Below are positions 5,626 through 13,885 of a stretch of DNA of 18,672 nt, in pieces (the first letter of the stretch is position 1; each line of letters starts with the position of its first letter). The position numbers and the translations under genes were made by a program. Source of the stretch: Ignavibacteriaceae bacterium (lineage in GTDB: Bacteria; Bacteroidota; Ignavibacteria; Ignavibacteriales; Ignavibacteriaceae); contig JARLHB010000055.1 of NCBI GenBank assembly GCA_031292465.1, forward strand, positions 1-18,672. The letters are read 5' to 3'. The notes below the pieces were generated by a model. The model was given only the letters and a program-made list of their open reading frames with translations. It searched no databases and was not told where the DNA came from.

Positions 5626-5859
5626 AATAATCCATTCAGACATTAAATTTAAGCTTGTTTTAACCATTAATTGGCCCGTTTTGTTACTTATCAATTCTCT
5701 AAAAACCTTAATTTTTTAAAAATTGTCAACTAATGATATTCGATTCATTTAAATGCCTTTGTTTTTTACCTTTCCTAATATTCTCCAGAATGCTAATTTT
5801 AATAGTTAGAGTTATGGTTTTACTTGAAATTAAGGTTATTTGGTCAATAATTACTTACC
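5626..5859. other. intergenic spacer before the envelope cluster
   Basis: Together with the hairpin and the promoter it lies inside a gene-free stretch from 5546 to 5917. I see A+T-rich DNA without open frames, RNA genes or clear repeats. An A/T-only 6+1+6 inverted repeat lies earlier, at 5570-5582. Confidence 0.5.
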
Positions 5860-5890
5860 TTGACATTAAAGAATCATAAGTTTAATTTTA
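5860..5890 (+). promoter_or_regulatory. candidate promoter of the uppS-bamA operon
   Basis: TTGACA at 5860-5865 is followed after 17 bases by TAATTTTA (5883-5890), close to the Bacteroidetes TAnnTTTG element and the same form as the lexA and lpxC promoters. It lies 28 bases upstream of the chosen uppS start. Confidence 0.55.
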
Positions 5891-5907
5891 CACGCTTTAT
5901 CATTTTT

Positions 5908-5911
5908 GAGG
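5908..5911 (+). promoter_or_regulatory. ribosome binding site that decides the uppS start
   Basis: GAGG at 5908-5911 lies six bases before TTG at 5918. A TTG four codons earlier (5906) would overlap this site and has none of its own, so 5918 is preferred. Confidence 0.6.
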
Positions 5912-5917
5912 ATAAAT

Positions 5918-6739
5918 TTGGGTAAGAAGCAATCGGAATCCGATGCAAAAATACAAGAAGAGTTAAGAAATTCGGGTGAAATTCCCACTCATATTGCTAT
6001 AATTATGGATGGGAACGGCAGATGGGCCAGAAAAAGAGGGCTGCCACGGGTAGCTGGCCATAAAAAAGGCGTCGATTCGGTAAGGGAAATTACACAAGCA
6101 TGTTCTGATCTTGGTGTAAAATATCTTACTCTTTTCACTTTTTCCACTGAAAACTGGAAAAGACCAAAAGATGAAGTATCAACTTTAATGCGTTTGCTTG
6201 TAAAAAGCGTTAAAGACAGATGTTATGAACTAATACAGAATGATGTGCGTCTAACCACCATTGGTGATGTCAAATCTTTGCCTAAAGAGGTCCAAAAAGA
6301 GCTCGAAGACGCTATAGAAAAAACAAAAAATAATAAGAAAATGACTCTTAACTTAGCCCTTAGTTACGGCGGCAGATGGGAAATATTGGAGGCCGTTAAG
6401 AGTTTAACACGCAGTGTATGCGAAGGTAAGCTTTCGCTTGAAGATATAAATGAAAAAGTAATTTCAGAAAATTTAACTACTAAAGATTTTCCTGATCCGG
6501 ATCTCTTGATAAGAACAAGCGGTGAATTTAGAATAAGTAATTTTATGCTCTGGCAAATCGCATATACTGAATTTTATGTTTCAGATGTACATTGGCCGGG
6601 TTTTAACCGCAAGCACCTTTATGAGGCTATAAGGAGTTTTCAAAAAAGGGAACGCCGATTTGGAAGAGTCAGCGAACAACTAAATATGAAAGAAAAAGGC
6701 TTAAAGAATGTTTCATCCCTTCCTAAAGAAACAGTTTAA
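5918..6739 (+). CDS. uppS: undecaprenyl diphosphate synthase
   Basis: UppS condenses farnesyl diphosphate with eight isopentenyl diphosphates, giving the C55 carrier used for peptidoglycan and O-antigen export. It acts at the cytoplasmic face. The signature HIAIIMDGNGRWA (25-37 from the TTG start) holds the catalytic Asp (D31) and substrate-binding Asn and Arg. TFSTENWKRP follows, and DLLIRTSGE with SNFMLWQIAYTEFY near the end is typical of cis-prenyltransferases. The 273-residue length is slightly above E. coli (253), because of an N-terminal extension and a basic C-terminus. The start is TTG. The last 32 bases overlap bamA in another frame, so the two should be coupled. It opens the envelope cluster. 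Confidence 0.95.
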   Translation: MGKKQSESDAKIQEELRNSGEIPTHIAIIMDGNGRWARKRGLPRVAGHKKGVDSVREITQACSDLGVKYLTLFTFSTENWKRPKDEVSTLMRLLVKSVKDRCYELIQNDVRLTTIGDVKSLPKEVQKELEDAIEKTKNNKKMTLNLALSYGGRWEILEAVKSLTRSVCEGKLSLEDINEKVISENLTTKDFPDPDLLIRTSGEFRISNFMLWQIAYTEFYVSDVHWPGFNRKHLYEAIRSFQKRERRFGRVSEQLNMKEKGLKNVSSLPKETV

Positions 6740-9197
6740 ATATTTATTACCATTATTATTATGTGTCTCTTTTTCTGCTTTAGCGCAGAATGCTCCTGTA
6801 AGCTACAAAATACTTGGTATTACGGTTGAAGGCAATAAAACAGCGGATGCTGCAACTATTATTTCAAGCAGCGGGCTTAAAATAGGTGATGAAATCCAGT
6901 TGCAGGCCGATCAGAATATAATGAACGGCATAAAACAGTTATGGTCGTTAAACTTATTCTCCGATATAAATATCTATATTGATAAGCAGCTGGTCGACGG
7001 TGTTTTCCTTCTTATAAAAGTAAAAGAATTCCCACGGTTTGAGAAAAATGTTTTTATTGGCAATGATGCCGAAAGCAACAGTGACCTTCAGGCAAAGATC
7101 GATCTTCAGCGCGGGCAAATATTAAAACCGCAGGAAGTAAATAAGATTAAAAACGATATCCTGAAATTATATGAAAAAGACGGCTACCTGAATGCCGAAA
7201 TCAACTTTTTAAATTTTATCTATACTACTGCCGATACAACAAAAAATGATATTGAAGTTAAATGGAGAAATGAAAAAGACTCAAGCGATGTTTATACGGT
7301 TAAGTATGATGTAAACGAGAATTCTTATATAAATCTCATTGATAAAATTAAAGACAGAATATTACTGGTTGTAAAAATAAATGAGAACCAGAAAGTTAAA
7401 GTCCGCCATATCGTGTTTCAGGGGAATAAAGCTTTTGATGAAGGCAAGCTAAAGGGAGCGCTTGATAATACTTCGGAAGCTAAGTGGTGGAAGTTTTGGA
7501 GCAGCGCAGAATTTGATCCTCAGAAATTTGAAGATGATAAAAAATTGCTTACAACTTTTTATCAGAGAAACGGCTACAGAGATGCCCAGGTTGTGTCTGA
7601 TTCTCTGATTTATTCCAATAACAACAAAGACCTTACTGTATTAATTAATGTTTATGAGGGCAACCAGTATTTCTTAAGAAATATTACATGGGAAGGCAGC
7701 ACGGTTTTTCCGGATAAGTATTTAAATGAACGTCTTGGTTTTAAAAAAGGCGATGTATACGATTATGAAAAATTCGGGCAAAACCTGCACGGAAATAAAG
7801 ACCAGTCCGATGTTGCAGCTTTATATCTTGATATGGGCTACCTTATGTTTAATATTAAGCAGACAGAAGTGAAAGCCGGTTCGGATTCTATGGATGTAAA
7901 TATTCATATAGATGAACATAATCAATTCAGGATAGGAAAAGTTACCATTGCAGGGAATGATAAAACAAAGGAAAAAGTAATCCGCCGCGAACTATACACA
8001 ATACCGGGAGAATTTTTTAACAGGGCATTGTTGTTAAGAAGTATACAGCAGCTAGCCAACTTAAAGTATTTTAATACTGAAAAGTTATATGGTGCAGATG
8101 GTATAAATACTTCTCTTAAAAATGACAGTACAGTAAATGTAACTTTTAATGTCGAAGAAAAATCAAGCGATTATCTGAATGCGTCAGTCGGTTACAGCGG
8201 AAGTTACGGGTTCAGCGGATCTATGGGTATTACGCTTTCAAATTTTGCATTGGATCATCCCTTCTCTTTAGGCTGCGGACAGATTTTAAGTTTTAGCTGG
8301 CAATTCGGCGTAAGTAATATCTACCGTACTTTCACTCTTGGATTTACCGAGCCATGGTTTATGGACTCGCCGACAATGGTTGGGTTTGAGATTTTTGATA
8401 CCAGGCAGCAATATTATTACGACATGAGCCAGGCAGGTGCAAGTGTTAAAGTAGGCCGCAGGTTAAGATGGCCTGACGATTATTTCTATATTCAGGGTAT
8501 GTTCAGGTATCAATATAATGATATTCTTGATGGTGCAGGTGTTTATCCTGATGGTATATCGCATCAGTATACGGTTGGTGCAACAATCAGCAGGAAGAAT
8601 ATTGATAATCCTGTTTTCCCTTCAACAGGTTCAAGCATTTCACTTGACGCACAGCTTTCTGGAAGCGTGCTGCTGCCGGGAGATCTTAATTATTATAAAA
8701 TAAGCTTCTTGTCTGAATGGTACAAACAGTTATTTAATACCAACAGATTAACCTGGTATACTGCTGCTGAACTGGATTATATACATGAGTTGGACCAATA
8801 TACAACAAATCATATAAATCCATTTGAACGCTTTTTTATGGGCGGCAACGGCCTTGTAATTGCCACTGTTCCGCTTAGAGGATATGACGACAGGTCAATT
8901 GGGCCAACGCGAGGCGGCGACGTTGCAATAAGGTATACAACCGAGCTTCGTGTTGCAGTTACACTTGAACCGGTACCGTTATATCTTTTAACATTTGCGG
9001 AAGCCGGTAACGTTTATCTGGATCTTCAACATGCGGATCCATTTCACCTGATGCGCTCGGCAGGTGTAGGTGCAAGAATTATGATAAATCCGATAGGATT
9101 AATTGGCTTCGACCTTGGCTGGGGATTTGACAGGAAAGAAGTTAATGGAAATAATCCTGCATGGTTGTTCCATTTCCAATTTGGCAAAGGATTCTAA
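6708..9197 (+). CDS. bamA: BamA, outer-membrane protein assembly factor (Omp85)
   Basis: BamA is the beta-barrel core of the machine that inserts outer-membrane proteins. A signal peptide covers about 1-26, with a cleavage-like SALA before Gln. Periplasmic POTRA repeats fill roughly 32-480: VSYKILGITVEGNK opens the first and KVRHIVFQGNKAF marks a later one. The C-terminal barrel runs from about 490 to 829. PLRGY at 722-726 is the conserved lid-loop RGY motif, and the protein ends in Phe, the expected barrel signal. The 829 aa length is close to E. coli BamA (810). The start lies inside uppS and no other nearby start gives a signal peptide. The ompH chaperone genes follow, as in many Gram-negative genomes. 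Confidence 0.95.
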   Translation: MFHPFLKKQFKYLLPLLLCVSFSALAQNAPVSYKILGITVEGNKTADAATIISSSGLKIGDEIQLQADQNIMNGIKQLWSLNLFSDINIYIDKQLVDGVFLLIKVKEFPRFEKNVFIGNDAESNSDLQAKIDLQRGQILKPQEVNKIKNDILKLYEKDGYLNAEINFLNFIYTTADTTKNDIEVKWRNEKDSSDVYTVKYDVNENSYINLIDKIKDRILLVVKINENQKVKVRHIVFQGNKAFDEGKLKGALDNTSEAKWWKFWSSAEFDPQKFEDDKKLLTTFYQRNGYRDAQVVSDSLIYSNNNKDLTVLINVYEGNQYFLRNITWEGSTVFPDKYLNERLGFKKGDVYDYEKFGQNLHGNKDQSDVAALYLDMGYLMFNIKQTEVKAGSDSMDVNIHIDEHNQFRIGKVTIAGNDKTKEKVIRRELYTIPGEFFNRALLLRSIQQLANLKYFNTEKLYGADGINTSLKNDSTVNVTFNVEEKSSDYLNASVGYSGSYGFSGSMGITLSNFALDHPFSLGCGQILSFSWQFGVSNIYRTFTLGFTEPWFMDSPTMVGFEIFDTRQQYYYDMSQAGASVKVGRRLRWPDDYFYIQGMFRYQYNDILDGAGVYPDGISHQYTVGATISRKNIDNPVFPSTGSSISLDAQLSGSVLLPGDLNYYKISFLSEWYKQLFNTNRLTWYTAAELDYIHELDQYTTNHINPFERFFMGGNGLVIATVPLRGYDDRSIGPTRGGDVAIRYTTELRVAVTLEPVPLYLLTFAEAGNVYLDLQHADPFHLMRSAGVGARIMINPIGLIGFDLGWGFDRKEVNGNNPAWLFHFQFGKGF

Positions 9198-9215
9198 ATA
9201 TTATTTAATTGAATG

Positions 9216-9223
9216 AAAGGTGA
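9216..9223 (+). promoter_or_regulatory. ribosome binding site that decides the first ompH start
   Basis: AAAGGTGA at 9216-9223 lies seven bases before GTG at 9231. The in-frame ATG at 9213 sits before this site, has no site of its own, and would add six residues ahead of the signal peptide. Confidence 0.7.
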
Positions 9224-9230
9224 TTTTAGC

Positions 9231-9758
9231 GTGAAAAAATATTTTGTTATAATATTATTCTTTTTTGCATGTTCTGCTTTCATGTCTGCCCAAACTCAAA
9301 AGCTTGGCTATGTAGACTCTCAGGTTATACTTTCTCAGTTCCCAGATGCTATTAAAGCGCAGGGAGACCTGGAAGCTCTTTCAAGTTCATGGTCTGCTCA
9401 CCTTGACAGTATAAGGGCAGATTACCAGCAGGCATTGGCAGACTACCAGAAAAAGGCTAATACAATGCCCGAAAAAGAGAAACAGACTGCACAGCAAAAA
9501 TTGGTTAGTCAGGAAAACGAAGTAGTTAGTTACAATAGAGTAAAGTTTGCTCAGGGAACCGGTGAAATTTATAAGAAACAGGATGAAATATTCGGTCCGG
9601 TAAAAAGCAAAATTTATAAAGCTATTAAAGAAGTAGCGCAAAAAGAAGATGTTAAGTTTGTCTTTGATAAAGCAGGCGATGCAGTTCTGCTATATGCTGA
9701 TGCTGCTTCAGACTTGACTTATAAAGTGCTTGACTATCTTAAAACAAGCGGCAAATAA
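9231..9758 (+). CDS. OmpH/Skp-family periplasmic chaperone, first copy
   Basis: Skp-like chaperones hold unfolded outer-membrane proteins in the periplasm before delivery to BamA. From the GTG start the protein has 175 residues. A signal peptide spans about 1-20 (KKYFVIILFFF core, cleaved before Gln), and KLGYVDSQVIL opens the trimerisation core. A long charged helical arm rich in Gln, Lys and Glu (about 45-115) is the coiled-coil tentacle. The final segment, DVKFVFDKAGDAVLLYA, is the matching C-terminal strand region of the family. It lies 33 bases after bamA and 189 bases before a second copy with the same plan. The family call is firm; which client proteins it prefers cannot be said. Confidence 0.9.
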   Translation: MKKYFVIILFFFACSAFMSAQTQKLGYVDSQVILSQFPDAIKAQGDLEALSSSWSAHLDSIRADYQQALADYQKKANTMPEKEKQTAQQKLVSQENEVVSYNRVKFAQGTGEIYKKQDEIFGPVKSKIYKAIKEVAQKEDVKFVFDKAGDAVLLYADAASDLTYKVLDYLKTSGK

Positions 9759-9947
9759 AGTTTTTTCACTCATATCTCTCTGGCTTTTATAAAAGAGATT
9801 ATTTCCTAAAACTTTCTTCGGAAAGAGTGATTATATTTTAAAGTGTTGAATTCTCTTGAATGATAACAAATATTGAGGGATAAAATTATTCTTTATACAA
9901 TCTTTAAAATCATTCTATTAGTAATTACATCATATTAAGGAGTTAAT
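9759..9947. other. spacer between the two ompH genes with weak hairpins
   Basis: ATCTCT (9774-9779) can pair with AGAGAT (9794-9799), and a 12-bp palindrome, CTTTTATAAAAG, lies within it (9784-9795). CTTTC-TTCG-GAAAG (9812-9825) is a 5-bp stem with a stable UUCG-type tetraloop. No clear T-run follows. These could attenuate or process the transcript. The second ompH has its own AAGGAG site. Confidence 0.4.
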
Positions 9948-10469
9948 ATGAAAAAAATAGTTTTATCCGTATTATTATATATATTTATTTTCAGCGGTTT
10001 TTCTTACAGCCAGTTAAAAATCGGATTTGTCGATTCCAAAACAATTCTGAGCAAACTTCCTGATGCCCAGGATGCTAGGCAAAAGCTTGACGCAGTTATA
10101 AGGGATTGGCAGGGCGAGCTGAAAAAGATGGAAGACCAGAAAAAAACGAAACAGGATGATTACGATAAGCGTAAACTGCTTATGTCCGAACAAACCCGGG
10201 CTGATCTTGAAGACCAGATAAAAAAGCTTGACCAGCAAATATCTGATTACCGTGATAAAAAATTTGGCGCTAACGGCGAGTTATTCAAACAGCAGGAAGA
10301 CCTGATGAAGCCGGTTCAGAACAAAATTTTTACTGCAATTCAGGAAGTTGCAAAAGATGAAGAACTGGATTTTGTATTTGACAGGAGCAATGCAGTTGTC
10401 TTATTATTTGCAAAAGATAAATATGACGTTACATCCTTAGTAATGGAAAAATTAAAACTTCAACAGTAA
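9948..10469 (+). CDS. OmpH/Skp-family periplasmic chaperone, second copy
   Basis: This 173-residue paralogue of the preceding chaperone has a signal peptide (about 1-21, MKKIVLSVLLYIF core) and LKIGFVDSKTIL as the start of the trimerisation core. A highly charged Lys/Asp/Glu helical arm follows (about 45-115), then DFVFDRSNAVVLLFA near the end. The two copies share segment order and many positions, such as G-F/Y-VDS and the C-terminal FVFD, but have diverged well beyond a recent duplication. It probably acts with BamA on outer-membrane proteins. The ATG follows AAGGAG, and the stop lies six bases before lpxD, so the two are co-transcribed. Confidence 0.9.
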   Translation: MKKIVLSVLLYIFIFSGFSYSQLKIGFVDSKTILSKLPDAQDARQKLDAVIRDWQGELKKMEDQKKTKQDDYDKRKLLMSEQTRADLEDQIKKLDQQISDYRDKKFGANGELFKQQEDLMKPVQNKIFTAIQEVAKDEELDFVFDRSNAVVLLFAKDKYDVTSLVMEKLKLQQ

Positions 10470-10475
10470 AGGAAC

Positions 10476-11552
10476 ATGATAATTAATCTTACAGAAATTG
10501 CCGGACTTATTGGCGGAAAAATAACCGGCAACGAAAACATAAAAATTACAAATCTTGCAAAAATTGAAGAAGCTAACCCCGGCGAACTTACATTTTTATA
10601 TCTTCCCGCATATGAAAAATATTTTCCTGAGACCAAAGCTTCCGCAATCCTGGTAAAGCCGGGTTTTAACAAAACCCGTAAAGATATTACATATATAGAA
10701 GTTCACGATCCCAACAAAGCATTTTCTAAAATTCTTATCCATTATTTTTCCCCGGATTTTCCGTTAACCGGCATAGATCCTACTTCATCAGTGCATTCAA
10801 CCGCTATTATCGGCAGCAATGTTGCATTTGGTAAAAATGTAGTCGTTTCTGCAGGATGTAAAATTGGCAATAACGTAAAGATATTTCATAATACTGTACT
10901 GCTGGAAGATGTTATAATTGAGGAAGATTCTGTCATTTTCCAAAATGTAAGTATCAGGGAAAAAGTTAAAATTGGAAAGAGGGCAATTATACATCCCGGC
11001 GTAGTGCTGGGAGCAGACGGATTTGGATTCTTTACCGATGATAAAGGAGTATATAACAAGATACCTCAAATCGGCAATGTTGTTCTGGAAGATGATGTTG
11101 AAATTGGTGCGAATGTTACGGTAGACCGTGCGGCAACCGGAAGTACAACAATAAAAAGAGGTACTAAAATAGATAACCTTGTACAGATTGCCCATAATGT
11201 TGTTGTCGGCGAAGATACGGTTATATCTGCCCAGACAGGTATTTCAGGCAGCACAAAAATAGGCAATCATTGTATCCTTGCAGGCCAGGTAGGAATAGTA
11301 GGCCATGTAGAGATTGGTGATAATGTAATTTTAATGGCGCAGTCAGGAATTTCCAAATCAATACTCAAATCAGGAGCTTATTTTGGAACGCCTGCACAGG
11401 AAGCCAAAACATCGATGAAACGCGAAGCACACATAAGAAGCCTCCCGGATTATCTTGAAAGAATAAAACAATTGGAAAAGCAGGTTAAATTATTAACAGA
11501 AGAGTTAAAAAAGCTAAGCAACCTGCACACCGGAGAGCCGGATAAGAAATAG
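10476..11552 (+). CDS. lpxD: LpxD, UDP-3-O-acylglucosamine N-acyltransferase
   Basis: LpxD adds the N-linked acyl chain from acyl-ACP to UDP-3-O-acyl-glucosamine, the third step of lipid A synthesis, in the cytoplasm. An N-terminal uridine-binding domain (1-100) comes first. Hexapeptide repeats of a left-handed beta helix run from about 105 to 305 (IGSNVAFGKNV, IGNNVKI, IGDNVILMAQ). The catalytic His is H240 in VQIAHNV, at nearly the E. coli position (H239). A C-terminal helix with charged coiled-coil character (about 325-350) completes the expected 358 residues. The start follows AAAGGA. The gene sits with lpxC-fabZ and lpxA in the usual lipid A cluster. Confidence 0.95.
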   Translation: MIINLTEIAGLIGGKITGNENIKITNLAKIEEANPGELTFLYLPAYEKYFPETKASAILVKPGFNKTRKDITYIEVHDPNKAFSKILIHYFSPDFPLTGIDPTSSVHSTAIIGSNVAFGKNVVVSAGCKIGNNVKIFHNTVLLEDVIIEEDSVIFQNVSIREKVKIGKRAIIHPGVVLGADGFGFFTDDKGVYNKIPQIGNVVLEDDVEIGANVTVDRAATGSTTIKRGTKIDNLVQIAHNVVVGEDTVISAQTGISGSTKIGNHCILAGQVGIVGHVEIGDNVILMAQSGISKSILKSGAYFGTPAQEAKTSMKREAHIRSLPDYLERIKQLEKQVKLLTEELKKLSNLHTGEPDKK

Positions 11553-11626
11553 AATTTGACGCTTGCTGAAATAAGCTGCTCACTTTTGCGGTCATTTAAT
11601 TGTATTTAAAAACCCATCTTACTATT

Positions 11627-11658
11627 TTGACACGCTGATTCCGGCAAATTTAATTTTT
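11627..11658 (+). promoter_or_regulatory. candidate internal promoter before lpxC-fabZ
   Basis: TTGACA at 11627-11632 is followed after 18 bases by TAATTTTT (11651-11658). It sits in the 134-base gap after lpxD and has the same form as the uppS promoter. It would let lipid A genes be driven apart from the upstream genes. Confidence 0.5.
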
Positions 11659-11686
11659 GAGTTTAATAAAAACGGATTTATATAAA

Positions 11687-13105
11687 ATGTTAGAATTACA
11701 AAGAACAATTGCGCAGCCTGTTTCAATGTCAGGGATTGGCCTGCATACCGGTACATCATGTACCATGACTTTTAAACCGGCTCCTGAAAATTATGGAATC
11801 AGATTTGTCCGTACAGATTTAGGCGGAAACCCTGAAATACCTGCGACTGCTGATAACGTAGTTGATGTATCAAGAGGCACTACAATAGGAATAGGTGAAG
11901 CAAAAATTCATACAGTAGAGCATGTACTTGCGTCTGTAGTGGGTTTGCAAATTGATAATATAATAATTGAGATAAACGGGATAGAGCCTCCGGTTGGAGA
12001 CGGCAGTTCCTTAGTTTTTGTTGAATTGCTTTTGCAAGCGGGATTTGTTCAGCAGGATGCGCCGAAAGATTATCTTATAATAGATCAGACAGTAACTTAC
12101 CATAATGAAGAAAATCAAATAGATATTGTTGCGCTTCCGCTTGATAAATACAGGGCAACAGTAATGGTAGATTATCAGAACCCGGCGCTTGGAAGCCAGC
12201 ATACGGGGCTTTTTGAGCTTGAAAAAGAATTTGTTACTGAGTTTGCTCCCGCAAGGACTTTCTGCTTTTTAAGCGAAGTTGAAGAGCTTGCAGATCAGGG
12301 ATTGATAAAAGGCGGCGATATTGATAATGCGGTTGTAATTATAGACAGGAACCCGAATGAAGAAGAACTTGCTAAACTTGGGCAAAAACTTGGTATAAAA
12401 GAGAAAGTTATATTAGGCACCAACGGAATTTTAAACAATAAAGAATTAAGATTTAGAAATGAGCCGGCAAGGCATAAATTGCTTGATTTGCTGGGGGATT
12501 TAGCATTGATAGGCGCACCAATAAAAGCACAAATTCTGGCTGCCAGGCCGGGGCATAAGGCAAATGTTGAATTTGCAAAACAAATAAGGAAATTATATCA
12601 GCAGAAAAAGCTGGTAAAGAAATATCAGTTTGTAAAAAAAGAAGGAATTGTTTTCGATACAAGCGCAATAGAAAGAATACTTCCGCACCGCTATCCATTC
12701 CTTCTTGTGGATAAAATAATTCATCTGGAGCTTGATAAAAAAGTAATCGGTGTAAAGTCTGTAACAGTAAATGAACCATTCTTCCAGGGTCATTTCCCCG
12801 GGCAGCCGATTATGCCGGGCGTGCTTATCCTTGAAGCAATGGCTCAAACAGGCGGAATTTTGTTGTTAAACTCTTTTGCTAATCCTGAGGAAAAATTAGT
12901 CCTGTTTATGCAGATAAATAATGCAAAATTCAGAAAACAGGTTTCTCCGGGCGATCAGCTTTTTCTTGAAGTTGAATTAACAAATAAAAAAAGTAAAGTG
13001 GTTATAATGAGCGGAAGGGCCTTTGTAAATGAAACTCTTGTAGCTGAAGCAGAATTTATGGCCGCTATTGTTGACAGAGAATCAAATATCGGGGATAAGA
13101 ATTAA
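11687..13105 (+). CDS. lpxC-fabZ: bifunctional LpxC-FabZ fusion
   Basis: One chain carries two enzymes. Residues 1-305 are LpxC, the zinc deacetylase that commits UDP-3-O-acyl-GlcNAc to lipid A. HTVEHVLA gives catalytic E78 and zinc ligand H79; HKLLD gives zinc ligands H263 and D267; GHKAN gives general acid H290. Residues about 322-472 are FabZ, the 3-hydroxyacyl-ACP dehydratase, with ILPHRYPFLLVD at 331-342 and catalytic H369 and E383 in GHFPGQPIMPGV...LEAMAQ. The two enzymes compete for 3-hydroxyacyl-ACP supply, so fusion couples lipid A to fatty acid synthesis. The fusion is typical of Bacteroidetes/Chlorobi relatives. ATG 11687 places the usual LpxC N-terminus (LQRTIAQPV) first. A TTG ten codons upstream lies in the candidate -10 and is unlikely. 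Confidence 0.96.
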   Translation: MLELQRTIAQPVSMSGIGLHTGTSCTMTFKPAPENYGIRFVRTDLGGNPEIPATADNVVDVSRGTTIGIGEAKIHTVEHVLASVVGLQIDNIIIEINGIEPPVGDGSSLVFVELLLQAGFVQQDAPKDYLIIDQTVTYHNEENQIDIVALPLDKYRATVMVDYQNPALGSQHTGLFELEKEFVTEFAPARTFCFLSEVEELADQGLIKGGDIDNAVVIIDRNPNEEELAKLGQKLGIKEKVILGTNGILNNKELRFRNEPARHKLLDLLGDLALIGAPIKAQILAARPGHKANVEFAKQIRKLYQQKKLVKKYQFVKKEGIVFDTSAIERILPHRYPFLLVDKIIHLELDKKVIGVKSVTVNEPFFQGHFPGQPIMPGVLILEAMAQTGGILLLNSFANPEEKLVLFMQINNAKFRKQVSPGDQLFLEVELTNKKSKVVIMSGRAFVNETLVAEAEFMAAIVDRESNIGDKN

Positions 13106-13108
13106 TAA

Positions 13109-13885
13109 ATGAATACAATCCATCCTACTGCTATTGTAAGCAGTAAAGCTGAACTTGGTAATAATATTACCATTCTTCCCTATGCCATCATTGAAGACAA
13201 TGTTGTAATAGGAGATGACTGTACAATCGGTCCCGGTGCTGTTATTTATAACGGCGCAAGAATAGGGAACCGTGTAAGGATTCATCAGTCTGCATCTATT
13301 GCCAACATACCGCAGGATTTGAAATTTGGCAACGAAGAGTCTCTGTTTATTATAGATGATGATACGACAATAAGAGAATTTGTTACGCTTCACCGCGGAA
13401 CTAAAGATACCGGTTTTTCCAGGATTGGTAAAAACTGTCTTCTTATGGCTTATGCACACGTTGCACATGACAGCGTTATCGGCAATAACTGTATACTTTC
13501 AAACGGCGTGCAAATTGCCGGGCATGTAACTATAGAAGATTATGTTATTATCGGCGGGCTAACGCCCATTCATCAATTTTGTATTATCGGCCAACACGCT
13601 ATGATTGGCGGCGGTTTTAGGGCTGTTCAGGATGTACCGCCATATATACTTGCTGCAAATGAGCCATTAGAGTATAAGGGGCTTAACCTTGTAGGGCTTC
13701 GCCGCCGCGGTTTCCTCCTTTCTGATATTGAAGCCTTGAAGAAAGCATATGGTTATATTTATAGCCATTCATTGAATGTAAGCCAGGCAAAAGAAAAGAT
13801 TGTGAATGAATTAGGCGATAACGCATTGGTAAAAAATGTTTTGGAATTCTTAGGAAAGAGTAAACGAGGGCTAATAGGTAAATGA
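13109..13885 (+). CDS. lpxA: LpxA, acyl-ACP--UDP-N-acetylglucosamine O-acyltransferase
   Basis: LpxA makes the first lipid A intermediate by transferring a 3-hydroxyacyl chain to UDP-GlcNAc. Hexapeptide repeats begin at once (IHPTAIVSSKAELGNN) and continue to about residue 185. AHVAHD at 116-121 contains catalytic H120, and HVTIEDYVIIGG follows as in other LpxA proteins. A helical C-terminal domain (about 195-258) with GLNLVGLRRRGF completes a normal 258-residue enzyme. The gene starts three bases after lpxC-fabZ, and its stop overlaps the next start (ATGA), so translation of the three genes is coupled. No lpxB is visible in this window. Confidence 0.96.
   Translation: MNTIHPTAIVSSKAELGNNITILPYAIIEDNVVIGDDCTIGPGAVIYNGARIGNRVRIHQSASIANIPQDLKFGNEESLFIIDDDTTIREFVTLHRGTKDTGFSRIGKNCLLMAYAHVAHDSVIGNNCILSNGVQIAGHVTIEDYVIIGGLTPIHQFCIIGQHAMIGGGFRAVQDVPPYILAANEPLEYKGLNLVGLRRRGFLLSDIEALKKAYGYIYSHSLNVSQAKEKIVNELGDNALVKNVLEFLGKSKRGLIGK

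Noticed and set aside
8518..8703. Short + strand frame inside bamA
   Set aside because: It is out of frame with a continuous, conserved barrel region and has no features of its own.
10797..11195. Long antisense open frame within lpxD
   Set aside because: It lies opposite a well-supported gene, has no ribosome binding site and shows no family pattern. It is a shadow of the lpxD codon usage.
11657..11686. TTG start ten codons upstream of lpxC-fabZ
   Set aside because: It overlaps the candidate -10 and adds residues not expected in LpxC, whose family N-terminus begins at the ATG at 11687.
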